Of a DNA stretch of 64,000 nt, positions 1 through 7,726 are shown in pieces. Each line of letters begins with the position of its first letter. Position 1 is the first letter of the stretch. Position numbers and translations under genes: made by a program. The notes beneath the pieces are model-generated. The model was not told the DNA's origin. It searched no databases and was given only the letters and a program-made list of their open reading frames with translations. Origin of the DNA: Betaproteobacteria bacterium (GTDB taxonomy: Bacteria; Bdellovibrionota_B; Oligoflexia; Silvanigrellales; Silvanigrellaceae). The DNA lies in assembly GCA_016868315.1 (NCBI GenBank), contig VGHE01000009.1, positions 60,877 through 124,876 of the forward strand, written 5' to 3'.

Positions 1-2
1 CG

Positions 3-71
3 CGCATAGCCGGGCTTGACCTTTACGAGGTCGCCGATGTGGCCAAGATTTGGGACGTTTTGTTGAAGTAA
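3..71 (+). CDS. 3' end of an unidentified gene (partial)
   Basis: An open frame enters from the left edge and ends at a TAA, giving only 22 residues (ending EVADVAKIWDVLLK). The stop lies 57 bp from the stop of the convergent DUF2232 gene, so a gene end here is plausible. The fragment is too short to assign to a family. Confidence 0.45.
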   Translation, partial: RIAGLDLYEVADVAKIWDVLLK

Positions 72-128
72 TACTTGCATGCTTATACCCCGATCATGAA
101 TCTTCGATCCGAAAACGGAAACAACCGC

Positions 129-1514
129 CTACACCGCATTTTTGTTTTTGGCAAGCCGGTTTCTAAAATCATAGGCATTGTCGAGCAATCCGACTCCCGC
201 GAGCACCGCAACAACAAGAAACGGCCCCCCGTCGAGCGAGCTCGAGAGCAGAAGAATGGCAAAGACTGCCGCCAAGGCAACCAATGGGCGCAGACAGGCA
301 TGAACTATCAGTGCCCCCTGCAATGCCAGCCCCACCAGAACCATGAGCGCAGCCAAAGCCCCCCACACCAGCACTGGGCCTTTGGGCTCGGCGGGGAGCC
401 AGCTCCCGAGTTCTGCGTCCCCCTGCCAGAGCGAGGACATGTACAACAGCATTGCGAGTGCGGGCACCGCCAACCACAAAGGAACCGCAAACAAACGCGA
501 GCGCCATCCCGGTTCAGCGGAGAGGGTGAAGCGGTAGCCAAAGATATCTGTTGTCGAAGGTGGATTTGGCTCACGTGCCAGGCGTCTGAGCCAGCCCGGT
601 AGCATCGCTGATCCGGACTTCTTCTCCTCGGACCACGGAGCTGTATTGCCGGATTCAGATGCGCCCCGCGTAGGCTTCTTCACGTGCGCCTGAACGACCA
701 CTCCGCTGGTCAAAGCATCCAGAGGGGCTCCCCTCTTTCGCCCCATGAGAGCCTTCATGCTCTCCGCGGTCTGCTGGAAAATGAACACCATCTGATGCGG
801 AAAAACTTCACGGTTAGCGAGCACATAACGGAGCACAAAGTGCATGCGTTCGGTTTGGTTGAACGCAAAATCAATAAGAACCACCGTTGCGGCCAATGAA
901 CCCAGGACAAAAACTGAAAGCGAACCGGAGTCGGCAAAGAGAAGCCAAGCCAAGCGTTCCCAACTCTCTTGGTCGAGGAAACGCTGCATTTCATCGATTA
1001 CCCGAGACTCCTTCAGCTGTCGCAGCAGAGTTTCGGCTTGTGCTGCATTAGTCGCGCCCAACCCACCCGCAATATTCGCAGTCAACCAGGCCTCGACGTT
1101 GAAGCCCTGCGGAACGCCGAGCAGACTGCTCATCATCAAGACCACCGGCAGTGCCAAAACCAGCAAAGCCCAGAGCGCGGAGCGGTTTTTAAAACGAAAC
1201 ATGAGGCTGAGCCATAAAAACGGCAGACTCAATATCCCCAATGTTCCGGCCATCACAAACACCGGGAGCCGGGTTATCATGCCCAAGAAATAAATGAGCA
1301 TGGATACGGCTGCCATGAGAAGAACTGCACTGCGCAAACGCAGCACAGAGGCAACCTGCGCCACATGATAGGCCGCAAGCGGAAAGACAAAAGCCAATAG
1401 GCTAATGGCAATAAGAATGCCGGACAACAGAAGACCCGCGGAGCGTTTCTGCTGCGCGGGCCGTTCCGGTTGAACTCCGGATGGCTGTTCATTCCAATCA
1501 GGAAAACCATTCAT
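129..1514 (-). CDS. DUF2232 (YybS-like) polytopic membrane protein
   Basis: A 461-residue inner-membrane protein. Hydrophobic segments lie at about residues 25-150 and again in the last 150 residues, separated by a charged cytoplasmic loop at about 250-330. The C-terminus reads LLDNAYDFRNRL, the style of ending seen in YybS/DUF2232 proteins. It starts 44 bp downstream of rpsF on the same strand. DUF2232 genes commonly sit in the rpsF-rpsR-rplI cluster, which supports the call. Here no rpsR or rplI follows. The family's function is not established; a link to ribosomal gene expression or the envelope is inferred from context only. Confidence 0.75.
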   Translation of the reverse strand: MNGFPDWNEQPSGVQPERPAQQKRSAGLLLSGILIAISLLAFVFPLAAYHVAQVASVLRLRSAVLLMAAVSMLIYFLGMITRLPVFVMAGTLGILSLPFLWLSLMFRFKNRSALWALLVLALPVVLMMSSLLGVPQGFNVEAWLTANIAGGLGATNAAQAETLLRQLKESRVIDEMQRFLDQESWERLAWLLFADSGSLSVFVLGSLAATVVLIDFAFNQTERMHFVLRYVLANREVFPHQMVFIFQQTAESMKALMGRKRGAPLDALTSGVVVQAHVKKPTRGASESGNTAPWSEEKKSGSAMLPGWLRRLAREPNPPSTTDIFGYRFTLSAEPGWRSRLFAVPLWLAVPALAMLLYMSSLWQGDAELGSWLPAEPKGPVLVWGALAALMVLVGLALQGALIVHACLRPLVALAAVFAILLLSSSLDGGPFLVVAVLAGVGLLDNAYDFRNRLAKNKNAV

Positions 1515-1558
1515 TCAGAGGTCTCTTTTGTGCTTGAGTTGACGGGAGTGAGGGATTC

Positions 1559-1984
1559 TCACTCTTCGTCACGTGGTGCGCCGCGGCGTGCGCTCATCGA
1601 ATCGCCTTCAGCGCGCTCGCGAGCCTGCTCTGCTGCGCGTGTTGCGGCAGCTTCAGCTTGCTTCTGCAGTTCAACGCGGCGAGCTTCGACGTTCACCTTG
1701 TCGGAAAGCTTGATAATCAGGCTGCGCAACACGTTTTCGTCGAGCTTCAAAATACGCTCGAGTTCGCGAGCGCTATCCTGCTCGGTTGCAACATCATACA
1801 CGTGGTAAATGCCGCGGGTTGCCTTGTTGATAGGATAAGCAAGCTTGCGAACACCCCAGGTGTCCTTACGGATAATTTGACCGCCATTGGTACCAATAAT
1901 ACCCTCCCAACGAGCCAGCATCTTGCTGAGCTCAGCTTCGGGAAGGTCCGGCTTGGCGATGATCATTGCTTCGTATTCACGCAT
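1559..1984 (-). CDS. rpsF: 30S ribosomal protein S6
   Basis: Encodes bS6, which binds the central domain of 16S rRNA together with S18 in the small subunit platform. The 141-residue product starts MREYEAMIIAKPDL, the standard S6 opening, and contains the GVRKLAYPINK segment typical of the family. The ATG at 1984 is preceded by an AAGGAG ribosome-binding site; the open frame extends further upstream but that part has no S6 similarity. After about residue 105 there is an Ala/Arg/Glu-rich tail of about 35 residues. It is the first gene of a short operon with the DUF2232 gene; rpsR is not adjacent. Confidence 0.95.
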   Translation of the reverse strand: MREYEAMIIAKPDLPEAELSKMLARWEGIIGTNGGQIIRKDTWGVRKLAYPINKATRGIYHVYDVATEQDSARELERILKLDENVLRSLIIKLSDKVNVEARRVELQKQAEAAATRAAEQARERAEGDSMSARRGAPRDEE

Positions 1985-2141
1985 TATAAAAGCTCCTTCT
2001 GGATCGCTGCTGAAACACATGAGCCCCCTCATCAGCATCTGGTGTGCGGGGGCAAGGAGATTAACCAGACCGCGTCGCATAACCGCTCTTGAGCAAACAT
2101 GCAAGCGTTCAGATTCATCCCCCCAGGAAAGTCCGAAGTTT

Positions 2142-2915
2142 GTGGCTCTTTTTCGCAGAAAAGCCCAGTTTGCAGGCCTGCTCCAGTACAGACTCTGGGG
2201 ACGCGCCCTTGCCTTCCTGCCCTTCGTGCTCGCAATTCGAGGAGTATCTGCTGCAGAGCCTGGGAAAATTGATTCCGACACAGCAGCAGGCGCACCTCCC
2301 CCCTGCCAATGGAGCCTGCCCCTTTCCGCGACGCTTACTGGTTTTTTTGCTGCGCAAATTGAATGCAAAACAGGAATAAGCTGGGGAGTGCGCTTCGGAA
2401 CGGCACTTTTAGGATTCCGACAGCCCGTTGAATACGTCAGAACCAAAGCGAGCGTGGCCTACCCACCCGAAGGTTTACAGGGACGGCCAGCTGGGCTGGC
2501 TTCATGGCAAGTCGTCCACAGTGTAAAGTACGCCTATCTCCCAGAAGGCACCGCGACGCGGATTAAAACGTCCGGAGCCGAGCTCGCCCTTGCATCACCA
2601 GCACTTCAGCAGTGGAACGCCCTGATGGACTCAGACCTCAGCCTTGAGCTGCGCTATTGGGGTGAAACTGCGGATAAGGCACCGCGCTTTGGCCTCAGAG
2701 CTTGGCAAACACTTCCCGCACGCTGGCGCACTCTCGGGGGCTTACACGAAACCCGCAATGCTGACGCGCGCGGGCTTCAGGCTCTGTATTTCTTCACCAA
2801 GAATCCGTGGGCGGCTGAATTGGGTCTGGGGCGAATGACGGTCGAAGTCGATCGTATTTCGGCCACCTCGCTTTATCCAACTTTCGAGATCACACTGGAA
2901 TTGGGAACGCCATGA
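2142..2915 (+). CDS. Secreted protein of unknown function upstream of ceramidase-like gene
   Basis: About 257 residues from a GTG at 2142 with AGGAAAG upstream. The frame is open further 5' but that part overlaps rpsF in antisense, so a start near 2142 is preferred; a slightly later start is possible. Residues about 20-40 form a hydrophobic segment ending in VSAAEPG, a likely signal peptide. The mature part has no recognised motif; its C-terminal half is rich in Trp and alternates polar and non-polar residues, as in beta-rich envelope proteins. Its stop overlaps the start of the next gene by 4 bp (ATGA), so the two are probably translated together. Confidence 0.6.
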   Translation: MALFRRKAQFAGLLQYRLWGRALAFLPFVLAIRGVSAAEPGKIDSDTAAGAPPPCQWSLPLSATLTGFFAAQIECKTGISWGVRFGTALLGFRQPVEYVRTKASVAYPPEGLQGRPAGLASWQVVHSVKYAYLPEGTATRIKTSGAELALASPALQQWNALMDSDLSLELRYWGETADKAPRFGLRAWQTLPARWRTLGGLHETRNADARGLQALYFFTKNPWAAELGLGRMTVEVDRISATSLYPTFEITLELGTP

Positions 2916-4309
2916 AAAAGTTTCTTCGATGCGGAATACTTTCATCCATAGTTCTTCTCGGGGGCTGCGAAATCCGATCGCGAATACCTGATTTGGTACC
3001 TTCACCCAATTCAAGTCCTGCGCTCAACCAGGGGATTCCGCTGAAGGGTAATATTGTCCGCGTGGGAGCTGCGCGAGCGGAATTTATACCAGAAAGGCCG
3101 ACCGCACTTTCTGGCTATGGAGGAGTAGCGCGCCGTTTTCTTTTTCCTCTGTTTGCAAAGGGCGGAGAAATCTCTTTCTGCCGCCCCTATGAAAAAATAG
3201 TGCAACCCCCAAAAATCAAAACCGCAGTCTTTGAAATTCGTCAGAGCAATGCACTCGAAAATCAAAATCTTTTTCTCGTTTCACTCGACCTCGTTGCTGT
3301 GACCTCCGACATGACGCAGAAAATCCATGCTGCTATCGACGAAGTGACTGGGAAAAAATCAGCAAACCTCAACAACACTTTAGTCGTTGCAACGCACACA
3401 CATTCGGGTCCTGCAGGTCTTTCTGAAAATCCTCTGTGGAGCGCCTTTGTCTGTGACCAGTACAACCCACCACTCGCTAATGCCTACGTCAGCGTCTTCA
3501 AAGACACGCTCAGGCGAGCCCTCGGGCAACTACAAAACGTAGAATCTATTAGCACGAGGGCATCCGAAGCAGCTCAGCTTTTGAAAAGTCGCTTTGAAGG
3601 CATGCGCGCAAATAATGATGTATCTCTCTTATCGTTCAATACAGCCAACGCGAGAGCACCTCTTGCGCTTTTACGCATGGCCGTGCACCCAACCTCCTAT
3701 GGTCCAAGCGACCTCGTCCTGAGTGCAGATCTGGTCGCTCCGCTCGAGCAGGCCGTTGGGAGTGCGTTTGACCTTGAAAATGTTTTTTTGCTTCAAACCG
3801 AAATTGGAAACATGACTGCCAACAACAGCAACCTGAGTAATGATATGTGGGCCAAAAACGTTGCCGAAGCGCTACGGAACACCCAATCAATATCTTCATC
3901 CAACAACCTCACCATGAGCACATCAGCAGGTACAATTGAACTACCATCAGCGCGTATCAACTGGAGCGGTTGTGGTGCATCGCAGGCCGATACCCTGGTG
4001 GGAGTGCGTGTGTTGGAAAATCTTCCTCAACAGGCGCACCTCACGTTCTGGAGAATCAACGATGAGCTCAACCTGTTTCTACCCGGCGAATGGACCACAT
4101 CAGGTGCTACGGAAGTCAAAAACGCCTTCGCCAGTAGGCTCGCTGCCGGCCAAACGATGAAGCTACATTCGCTTGCACATGATTATACGGGATATCATTT
4201 AAGCCGATCCGACTACGGCAGCAAAGCCCTCGAATCGTGTTCATCGCTGTACGGAGCAGATGGTACATACGTGTTGAGTTCGGGGCTCGCCGAGATTCCG
4301 CTGCCGTAA
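2912..4309 (+). CDS. Neutral/alkaline ceramidase-like lipoprotein
   Basis: A 465-residue protein with a lipoprotein signal (lipobox LGGC at residues 16-19), so probably membrane-anchored. The mature part resembles the N-terminal catalytic domain of neutral ceramidases: an early GYGG segment (about 68-71), a FLVSLDLVAVTSDM strand, and the zinc-ligand motif THTHSGP near residue 160. A later GNMTANNSN stretch stands where the family has its GDVSPN loop. At 465 residues it is shorter than typical ceramidases (600-750), lacking most of the C-terminal Ig-like domain. The expected activity would be hydrolysis of N-acyl sphingoid bases, but substrate and activity are inferred. It overlaps the preceding secreted-protein gene by 4 bp. 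Confidence 0.75.
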   Translation: MKKFLRCGILSSIVLLGGCEIRSRIPDLVPSPNSSPALNQGIPLKGNIVRVGAARAEFIPERPTALSGYGGVARRFLFPLFAKGGEISFCRPYEKIVQPPKIKTAVFEIRQSNALENQNLFLVSLDLVAVTSDMTQKIHAAIDEVTGKKSANLNNTLVVATHTHSGPAGLSENPLWSAFVCDQYNPPLANAYVSVFKDTLRRALGQLQNVESISTRASEAAQLLKSRFEGMRANNDVSLLSFNTANARAPLALLRMAVHPTSYGPSDLVLSADLVAPLEQAVGSAFDLENVFLLQTEIGNMTANNSNLSNDMWAKNVAEALRNTQSISSSNNLTMSTSAGTIELPSARINWSGCGASQADTLVGVRVLENLPQQAHLTFWRINDELNLFLPGEWTTSGATEVKNAFASRLAAGQTMKLHSLAHDYTGYHLSRSDYGSKALESCSSLYGADGTYVLSSGLAEIPLP

Positions 4310-4323
4310 CACCGTAAACTGCC

Positions 4324-4932
4324 TTACTGCTCGCCCTGAAAGCGACGGTTGAGCACAAAAGCGCCCAATGCAGGAAGAGAGATTGCTGCCAGTGTCCACC
4401 ACAAGAGCCACAACGCATCTCCTTGTGTGTGGCGCACACCTTGATGATGCGCATGCATCCCTGCGTGCTGATAAGCCCCAGGAAGAAAGACCATCAAAAG
4501 ACAGGTGAGCAAGGCTGTCAGGACAGGCAACCACCAGAATTCACGCACAAGCCGGCGCATCTGAAAACGGTCGAGAAAAAAGAGCAGGCACAGAGCGGGC
4601 ACAAAAGTGAAAAAGAGACCACAAACAACCGGGCACAAAGGATCGGGGAGCCTGTGCAACAAAGCAGCCGTATCGAGTGAGAAAGCAGTCAGTGCGATTG
4701 AATTTTGGGAACAGAGCGAAAGCGAAAAAAGATAACCAAGCACAGAGAGAAATGCATAGGCTGCAAAAAACCTTTTCCTCGAACGAACAAGTTCAACCGC
4801 AATCTTCTTCTCAACAATCTTCATGCTCCCCTGAACGTCGTCGGGAACCTCACCATTCAAAGTATTGAACGTTTGAAAGGAGCGTGAAAGATCCTCTTCG
4901 GGGGTTGGGGCGATTTTTTTATCCGACATCAC
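4324..4932 (-). CDS. Membrane protein downstream of ECF sigma factor, candidate anti-sigma factor
   Basis: 202 residues: a charged cytoplasmic N-terminus of about 50 residues followed by four or five hydrophobic segments. A His-rich loop (HAGMHAHHQGVRH) lies at about residues 155-170, which could bind metal. No family is recognised with confidence. The ATG overlaps the stop of the ECF sigma gene by 4 bp. ECF sigma factors are usually followed by their membrane anti-sigma factor, and topology and position fit, so an NrsF-like or other membrane anti-sigma role is inferred. The 15-bp gap to the ceramidase-like gene is convergent. Confidence 0.55.
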   Translation of the reverse strand: MMSDKKIAPTPEEDLSRSFQTFNTLNGEVPDDVQGSMKIVEKKIAVELVRSRKRFFAAYAFLSVLGYLFSLSLCSQNSIALTAFSLDTAALLHRLPDPLCPVVCGLFFTFVPALCLLFFLDRFQMRRLVREFWWLPVLTALLTCLLMVFLPGAYQHAGMHAHHQGVRHTQGDALWLLWWTLAAISLPALGAFVLNRRFQGEQ

Positions 4933-5531
4933 TCATCTCCTTTTCGAGGCGCTTGCCCGAGCAAAAAGGTGCGCAGCTTTTCGAGCGCACGACTGTAAAT
5001 CTTCCGGAGCGCAACCTCACTCTTGCCGCTTTCATCGGCCAAAGTGCGAAAACTCTTCTCCTCCAAAAGGCGTCCCTGCACGACCGTGCGCTGTTCCATG
5101 CTCAGTTCGGAGACTGCCTTGCTGATTGCCTCGTCGTGCTGTCCGGCTTGCGGATCGCTAATGACGAGCGATGACACTCCGCTCTTGTGGAGCGAAGAAG
5201 ACGCCGAGCCTTCAATCGCTGACTCGCCTTCCCATGAGAGCTCAATGCGGCCTGAATTGCGCCGCAGCGCATCCACACAGGTGTTGTGGACGATTGTAAA
5301 AAACCAGGGCAGCGCGGCTGAGTTGCTCTTGTAGAGATGAATCTTTGAATGCAGCTTAAGAAAAACTTCTTGGGAAACCTCGGCCGCGAGCTCAGGGCGC
5401 AGCAGTTTTTTGAGCGCATATTGATAGACGCGCCCACGATGCCGCACAAAGAAGGCTTCGAATGCTTCGGGATTGCCTTGGGCATAACCCTCAAGTAATT
5501 CCTCGTCGCTTGGCTCGCCAATAATTATCAT
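4929..5531 (-). CDS. ECF-family RNA polymerase sigma factor
   Basis: A 200-residue group IV sigma factor. Region 2 is clear: DEELLEGYAQGNPEAFEAFF at the start, then RPELAAEVSQEVFLKLH and WFFTIVHNTCVDALRR (2.3-2.4). Region 4 follows an Ala/Ser-rich linker: LSMEQRTVVQGRLLEEKSFRTLADESGKSEVALRKIYSRALEKLR, ending in the helix-turn-helix. It lies in front of a putative membrane anti-sigma gene (4-bp overlap) and divergent from a metal-handling operon. That layout suggests it controls itself and perhaps that operon. The target promoters cannot be read with certainty from the sequence. Confidence 0.93.
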   Translation of the reverse strand: MIIIGEPSDEELLEGYAQGNPEAFEAFFVRHRGRVYQYALKKLLRPELAAEVSQEVFLKLHSKIHLYKSNSAALPWFFTIVHNTCVDALRRNSGRIELSWEGESAIEGSASSSLHKSGVSSLVISDPQAGQHDEAISKAVSELSMEQRTVVQGRLLEEKSFRTLADESGKSEVALRKIYSRALEKLRTFLLGQAPRKGDE

Positions 5532-5595
5532 AAAAGCAATACTTCCAGTTACCTACAAAAAAAAACAAATCACCTGTCACAAAACTCAGAGGAGA

Positions 5596-5613
5596 TTCGT
5601 AAACGTATACGAA
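5596..5613. promoter_or_regulatory. Inverted repeat between ECF sigma gene and metal operon
   Basis: TTCGTA-N6-TACGAA, a perfect 6-bp dyad in the 103-bp divergent intergenic region, just upstream of the ribosome-binding site (AAAGGA) of the first metal-operon gene. It could be an operator for a regulator of one or both units, or a hairpin in the 5' leader. The role is inferred from position. Confidence 0.4.
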
Positions 5614-5634
5614 GAATAACAAAGGATGTGACGC

Positions 5635-6384
5635 ATGCCCCGTTCACCCCGAAAAAAATGCACCGAAGCGTCTCAGTGGCCAAGAGCTCTGGCGCTCGCA
5701 GTTGCCTGGCCGGTTCTTACTTTGATCTCCTCCCAGGCAGCCTCAGCACACCCAGTCGTGTTTGAACAGGGCACAGCCATTATGGGACACCATCAGGGCG
5801 ACATGGCCGGTCTTGAGATCATCCATTCGCCACGCTGGTGGTGCGGCCTAGGGATTGTGGGAGAACGAACAAAAAATTCCTCCGTTTTGCTCGCCCGCGC
5901 AAACGCACTGGTTTGGAGAGGAAACTTTCCCGATCTGCAAAGTAACCTCTACATCGGGCTTGCGGGTGGAATGGGATGGGGGGCACTCGACGGTCATACC
6001 CATGGGGATCAATCCACTCAAAGAAACCTTGCGCTCGCCAAGGAACGCAGCAGGCACTCAAGGGTGCAAGGCTGGAGCGTCGAGGCTGATGCAGAGGATA
6101 GGCAGTACTACGGAAAAGCCCGTTTTAAGCAAATGTTCAAAAACGAACAAGCCTTCTCAAATCAAACGGTCACTCGCCTCGGATATGCTCCCTACAAAGC
6201 GCAAGCCGACGAGCCAGCTCTCTGGGCTATGGTCGAATGGAGCGTTCAATCCGACTCAAAATTTAACAATCAGGAGCACGAGATTACCCCTCTGGTGCGT
6301 TACTTCTATCGCAACATGCTCTTCGAAGTGGGCAGCAGCCTCAATGGCCGACTCGCATTCAATTACATGATTCACTCTTATTAA
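5635..6384 (+). CDS. Putative outer-membrane/periplasmic protein of a metal-handling operon
   Basis: 249 residues with a long signal peptide (charged N-terminus, then ALALAVAWPVLTLISSQAASA, cleavage predicted near residue 38). The mature part begins with His-containing stretches (HPVVF, IMGHHQGDM) and has alternating aromatic and Gly residues. It ends in an aromatic residue (MIHSY), as many outer-membrane beta-barrels do. No named family is recognised. It is followed 15 bp later by a MerP-like protein and then a MerT-like protein, so it may be the outer-membrane or periplasmic component of the same metal system. The ATG is preceded by AAAGGA. Confidence 0.6.
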   Translation: MPRSPRKKCTEASQWPRALALAVAWPVLTLISSQAASAHPVVFEQGTAIMGHHQGDMAGLEIIHSPRWWCGLGIVGERTKNSSVLLARANALVWRGNFPDLQSNLYIGLAGGMGWGALDGHTHGDQSTQRNLALAKERSRHSRVQGWSVEADAEDRQYYGKARFKQMFKNEQAFSNQTVTRLGYAPYKAQADEPALWAMVEWSVQSDSKFNNQEHEITPLVRYFYRNMLFEVGSSLNGRLAFNYMIHSY

Positions 6385-6399
6385 AGGAGGTTTTGCTTT

Positions 6400-6705
6400 A
6401 TGAAGTCGAGTCTTCGCGGATATATTGCATCAACTTTTATACTTGGAGGAATTCTCTTGAGCTCGATAGCTTTAGCTGACCAAATCAAGGTCAACGTAAA
6501 TGGAATGGTTTGCGGATTCTGCGCTCAGGGGATCAAAAAAAAGCTCGAGAAAACTGGACTTGTCGATAAAATTAAGGTCGATTTGGAAAGCAAAATCGTC
6601 TCTTTCTCGACGTTGCCAGGCAAAGAATTCAATGACGAAGCAATCACCAAACTCATCACTGATGCGGGCTACACTGTTGTAAAAATCACGAAGGAAAAGC
6701 CATGA
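6400..6705 (+). CDS. Periplasmic heavy-metal-associated (HMA) protein, MerP-like
   Basis: 101 residues: signal peptide (about 1-26, ending SIALA) and one HMA domain of about 70 residues. The metal-binding loop is GMVCGFC (CxxC at about residues 38-41), followed by helices and strands of the ferredoxin-like HMA fold. This architecture is that of periplasmic metal-shuttle proteins such as MerP. Which metal is bound cannot be read from sequence; mercury, copper or another soft metal are all possible. It has a strong AAAGGAGG ribosome-binding site and overlaps the next gene by 4 bp. Confidence 0.88.
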   Translation: MKSSLRGYIASTFILGGILLSSIALADQIKVNVNGMVCGFCAQGIKKKLEKTGLVDKIKVDLESKIVSFSTLPGKEFNDEAITKLITDAGYTVVKITKEKP

Positions 6706-7064
6706 GCAAAGCATGGGCAGGAATAGCACTTCTAGGCAGCTCTGCGACCTTGCTCTGCTGTGTGATCCCTGTCTTGCTTGTTGCACTTGGCTTTGGTGCG
6801 AGTGTTGCAGGTGCTTTTGCAGCTCTGCCCCAACTCGCACTTATTGGTGAACATAAAGGGATAATTTTTACGGTTGCAGGGATGCTTGTGGGCTCTGCAT
6901 TTTGGATGCGAAGTCGCCCGGCCGCGCAGGTGTGTCCTGTAGATCCAGTGCTGGCTGCAGCCTGCATGAAAACGCGCAAACTCTCCACAATATTTTTGTG
7001 CACTGCGACTTTAATTTACGTGGGTGCGTTGTTTTTTGTCTATGCACTTCCCCACCTGCTTTGA
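6702..7064 (+). CDS. MerT-like inner-membrane metal transport protein
   Basis: 120 residues with three hydrophobic segments. The first contains a vicinal Cys pair (TLLCCVIPVLLV, residues 18-19) as in MerT, where that pair takes metal from MerP. A cytoplasmic loop between helices 2 and 3 has CPVDPVLAAAC, matching the second Cys pair of MerT in position though with wider spacing. No reductase (merA) or MerR regulator is nearby. Together with the HMA protein this could import a metal for use or sequester it; direction and metal are unknown. The gene overlaps the HMA gene by 4 bp. Confidence 0.8.
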   Translation: MSKAWAGIALLGSSATLLCCVIPVLLVALGFGASVAGAFAALPQLALIGEHKGIIFTVAGMLVGSAFWMRSRPAAQVCPVDPVLAAACMKTRKLSTIFLCTATLIYVGALFFVYALPHLL

Positions 7065-7092
7065 GTCTGGACTGTACGGCAGCGGACTCAAA
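7060..7092. terminator. Hairpin between convergent MerT-like gene and nuoI
   Basis: TTTGAGTC and GACTCAAA form an 8-bp stem with a 17-nt loop, overlapping the MerT-like stop codon. It sits in the 48-bp gap between convergent genes and could end transcription both ways, although no clear U-tract follows on either strand. Confidence 0.35.
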
Positions 7093-7112
7093 ACGGGTGA
7101 GCGAAAATAAAC

Positions 7113-7706
7113 TCAGTGCCCGTGCCCAGGGCCGTGTGCATGGATATTTGGAAGTGTGCTATCCACGGTATCGTGCTTGGTGTTTTCGTCTTTTTTGGAG
7201 ATCTGCTTCTCACCCACTTTGCGTTTCACCGCATCGCGTTCAAGCAGATAATCTTTGGTATAAACCCACTTGCGTTCGGCAAGACCTGCCATCGAGTATT
7301 CTGGCCCCATGCGAATGGCATCAACAGGACAAGCTTCTTCGCAGTAACCACAAAACACGCAGCGCAGGATATCGATTTCAAACCGCACAGGGTATTTCTC
7401 GACGCCTTTGTCGGGACTCTCGCCCGCAACAATGGTGATGCACTGCGCCGGACAATTTGTAGCGCACAGGAAGCAAGCCGTACAACGCACTCGACCATCC
7501 GGACGCTTCGTCAGGAAGTGTGCTCCCTTGAATCGCTCGGAATACTGGTACTCAACTTCAGGCCACTGAACTGTGTTGGATTCTTCCAGACCAAAAACCT
7601 GTTTTGCAAAGGTCACAAGAGTGGTGCCCATGCCCACAAGTGACGTGGCCAAATAACCATTTTTGAGATTACGTTCCGGATCCCGAGAGACGTTCACATA
7701 AGCCAT
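7113..7706 (-). CDS. nuoI: NADH-quinone oxidoreductase subunit I
   Basis: 197-residue complex I subunit that carries iron-sulfur clusters N6a and N6b and links the peripheral arm to the quinone site. Two ferredoxin motifs are visible: CTACFLCATNCP and CVFCGYCEEACPV. A His- and Lys-rich tail of about 40 residues (ending HAHGPGHGH) extends beyond the usual C-terminus. It lies 20 bp after nuoG; nuoH, which normally stands between G and I, is absent. It is the last gene of the nuoCD-E-F-G-I operon. Confidence 0.95.
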   Translation of the reverse strand: MAYVNVSRDPERNLKNGYLATSLVGMGTTLVTFAKQVFGLEESNTVQWPEVEYQYSERFKGAHFLTKRPDGRVRCTACFLCATNCPAQCITIVAGESPDKGVEKYPVRFEIDILRCVFCGYCEEACPVDAIRMGPEYSMAGLAERKWVYTKDYLLERDAVKRKVGEKQISKKDENTKHDTVDSTLPNIHAHGPGHGH

Positions 7707-7726
7707 GTGTCATTGACCTCGTTCAA

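Noticed and set aside
1887..2141. N-terminal extension of the secreted-protein frame antisense to rpsF
   Set aside because: It overlaps rpsF and its leader, has no signal peptide in place, and the better start is near 2142.
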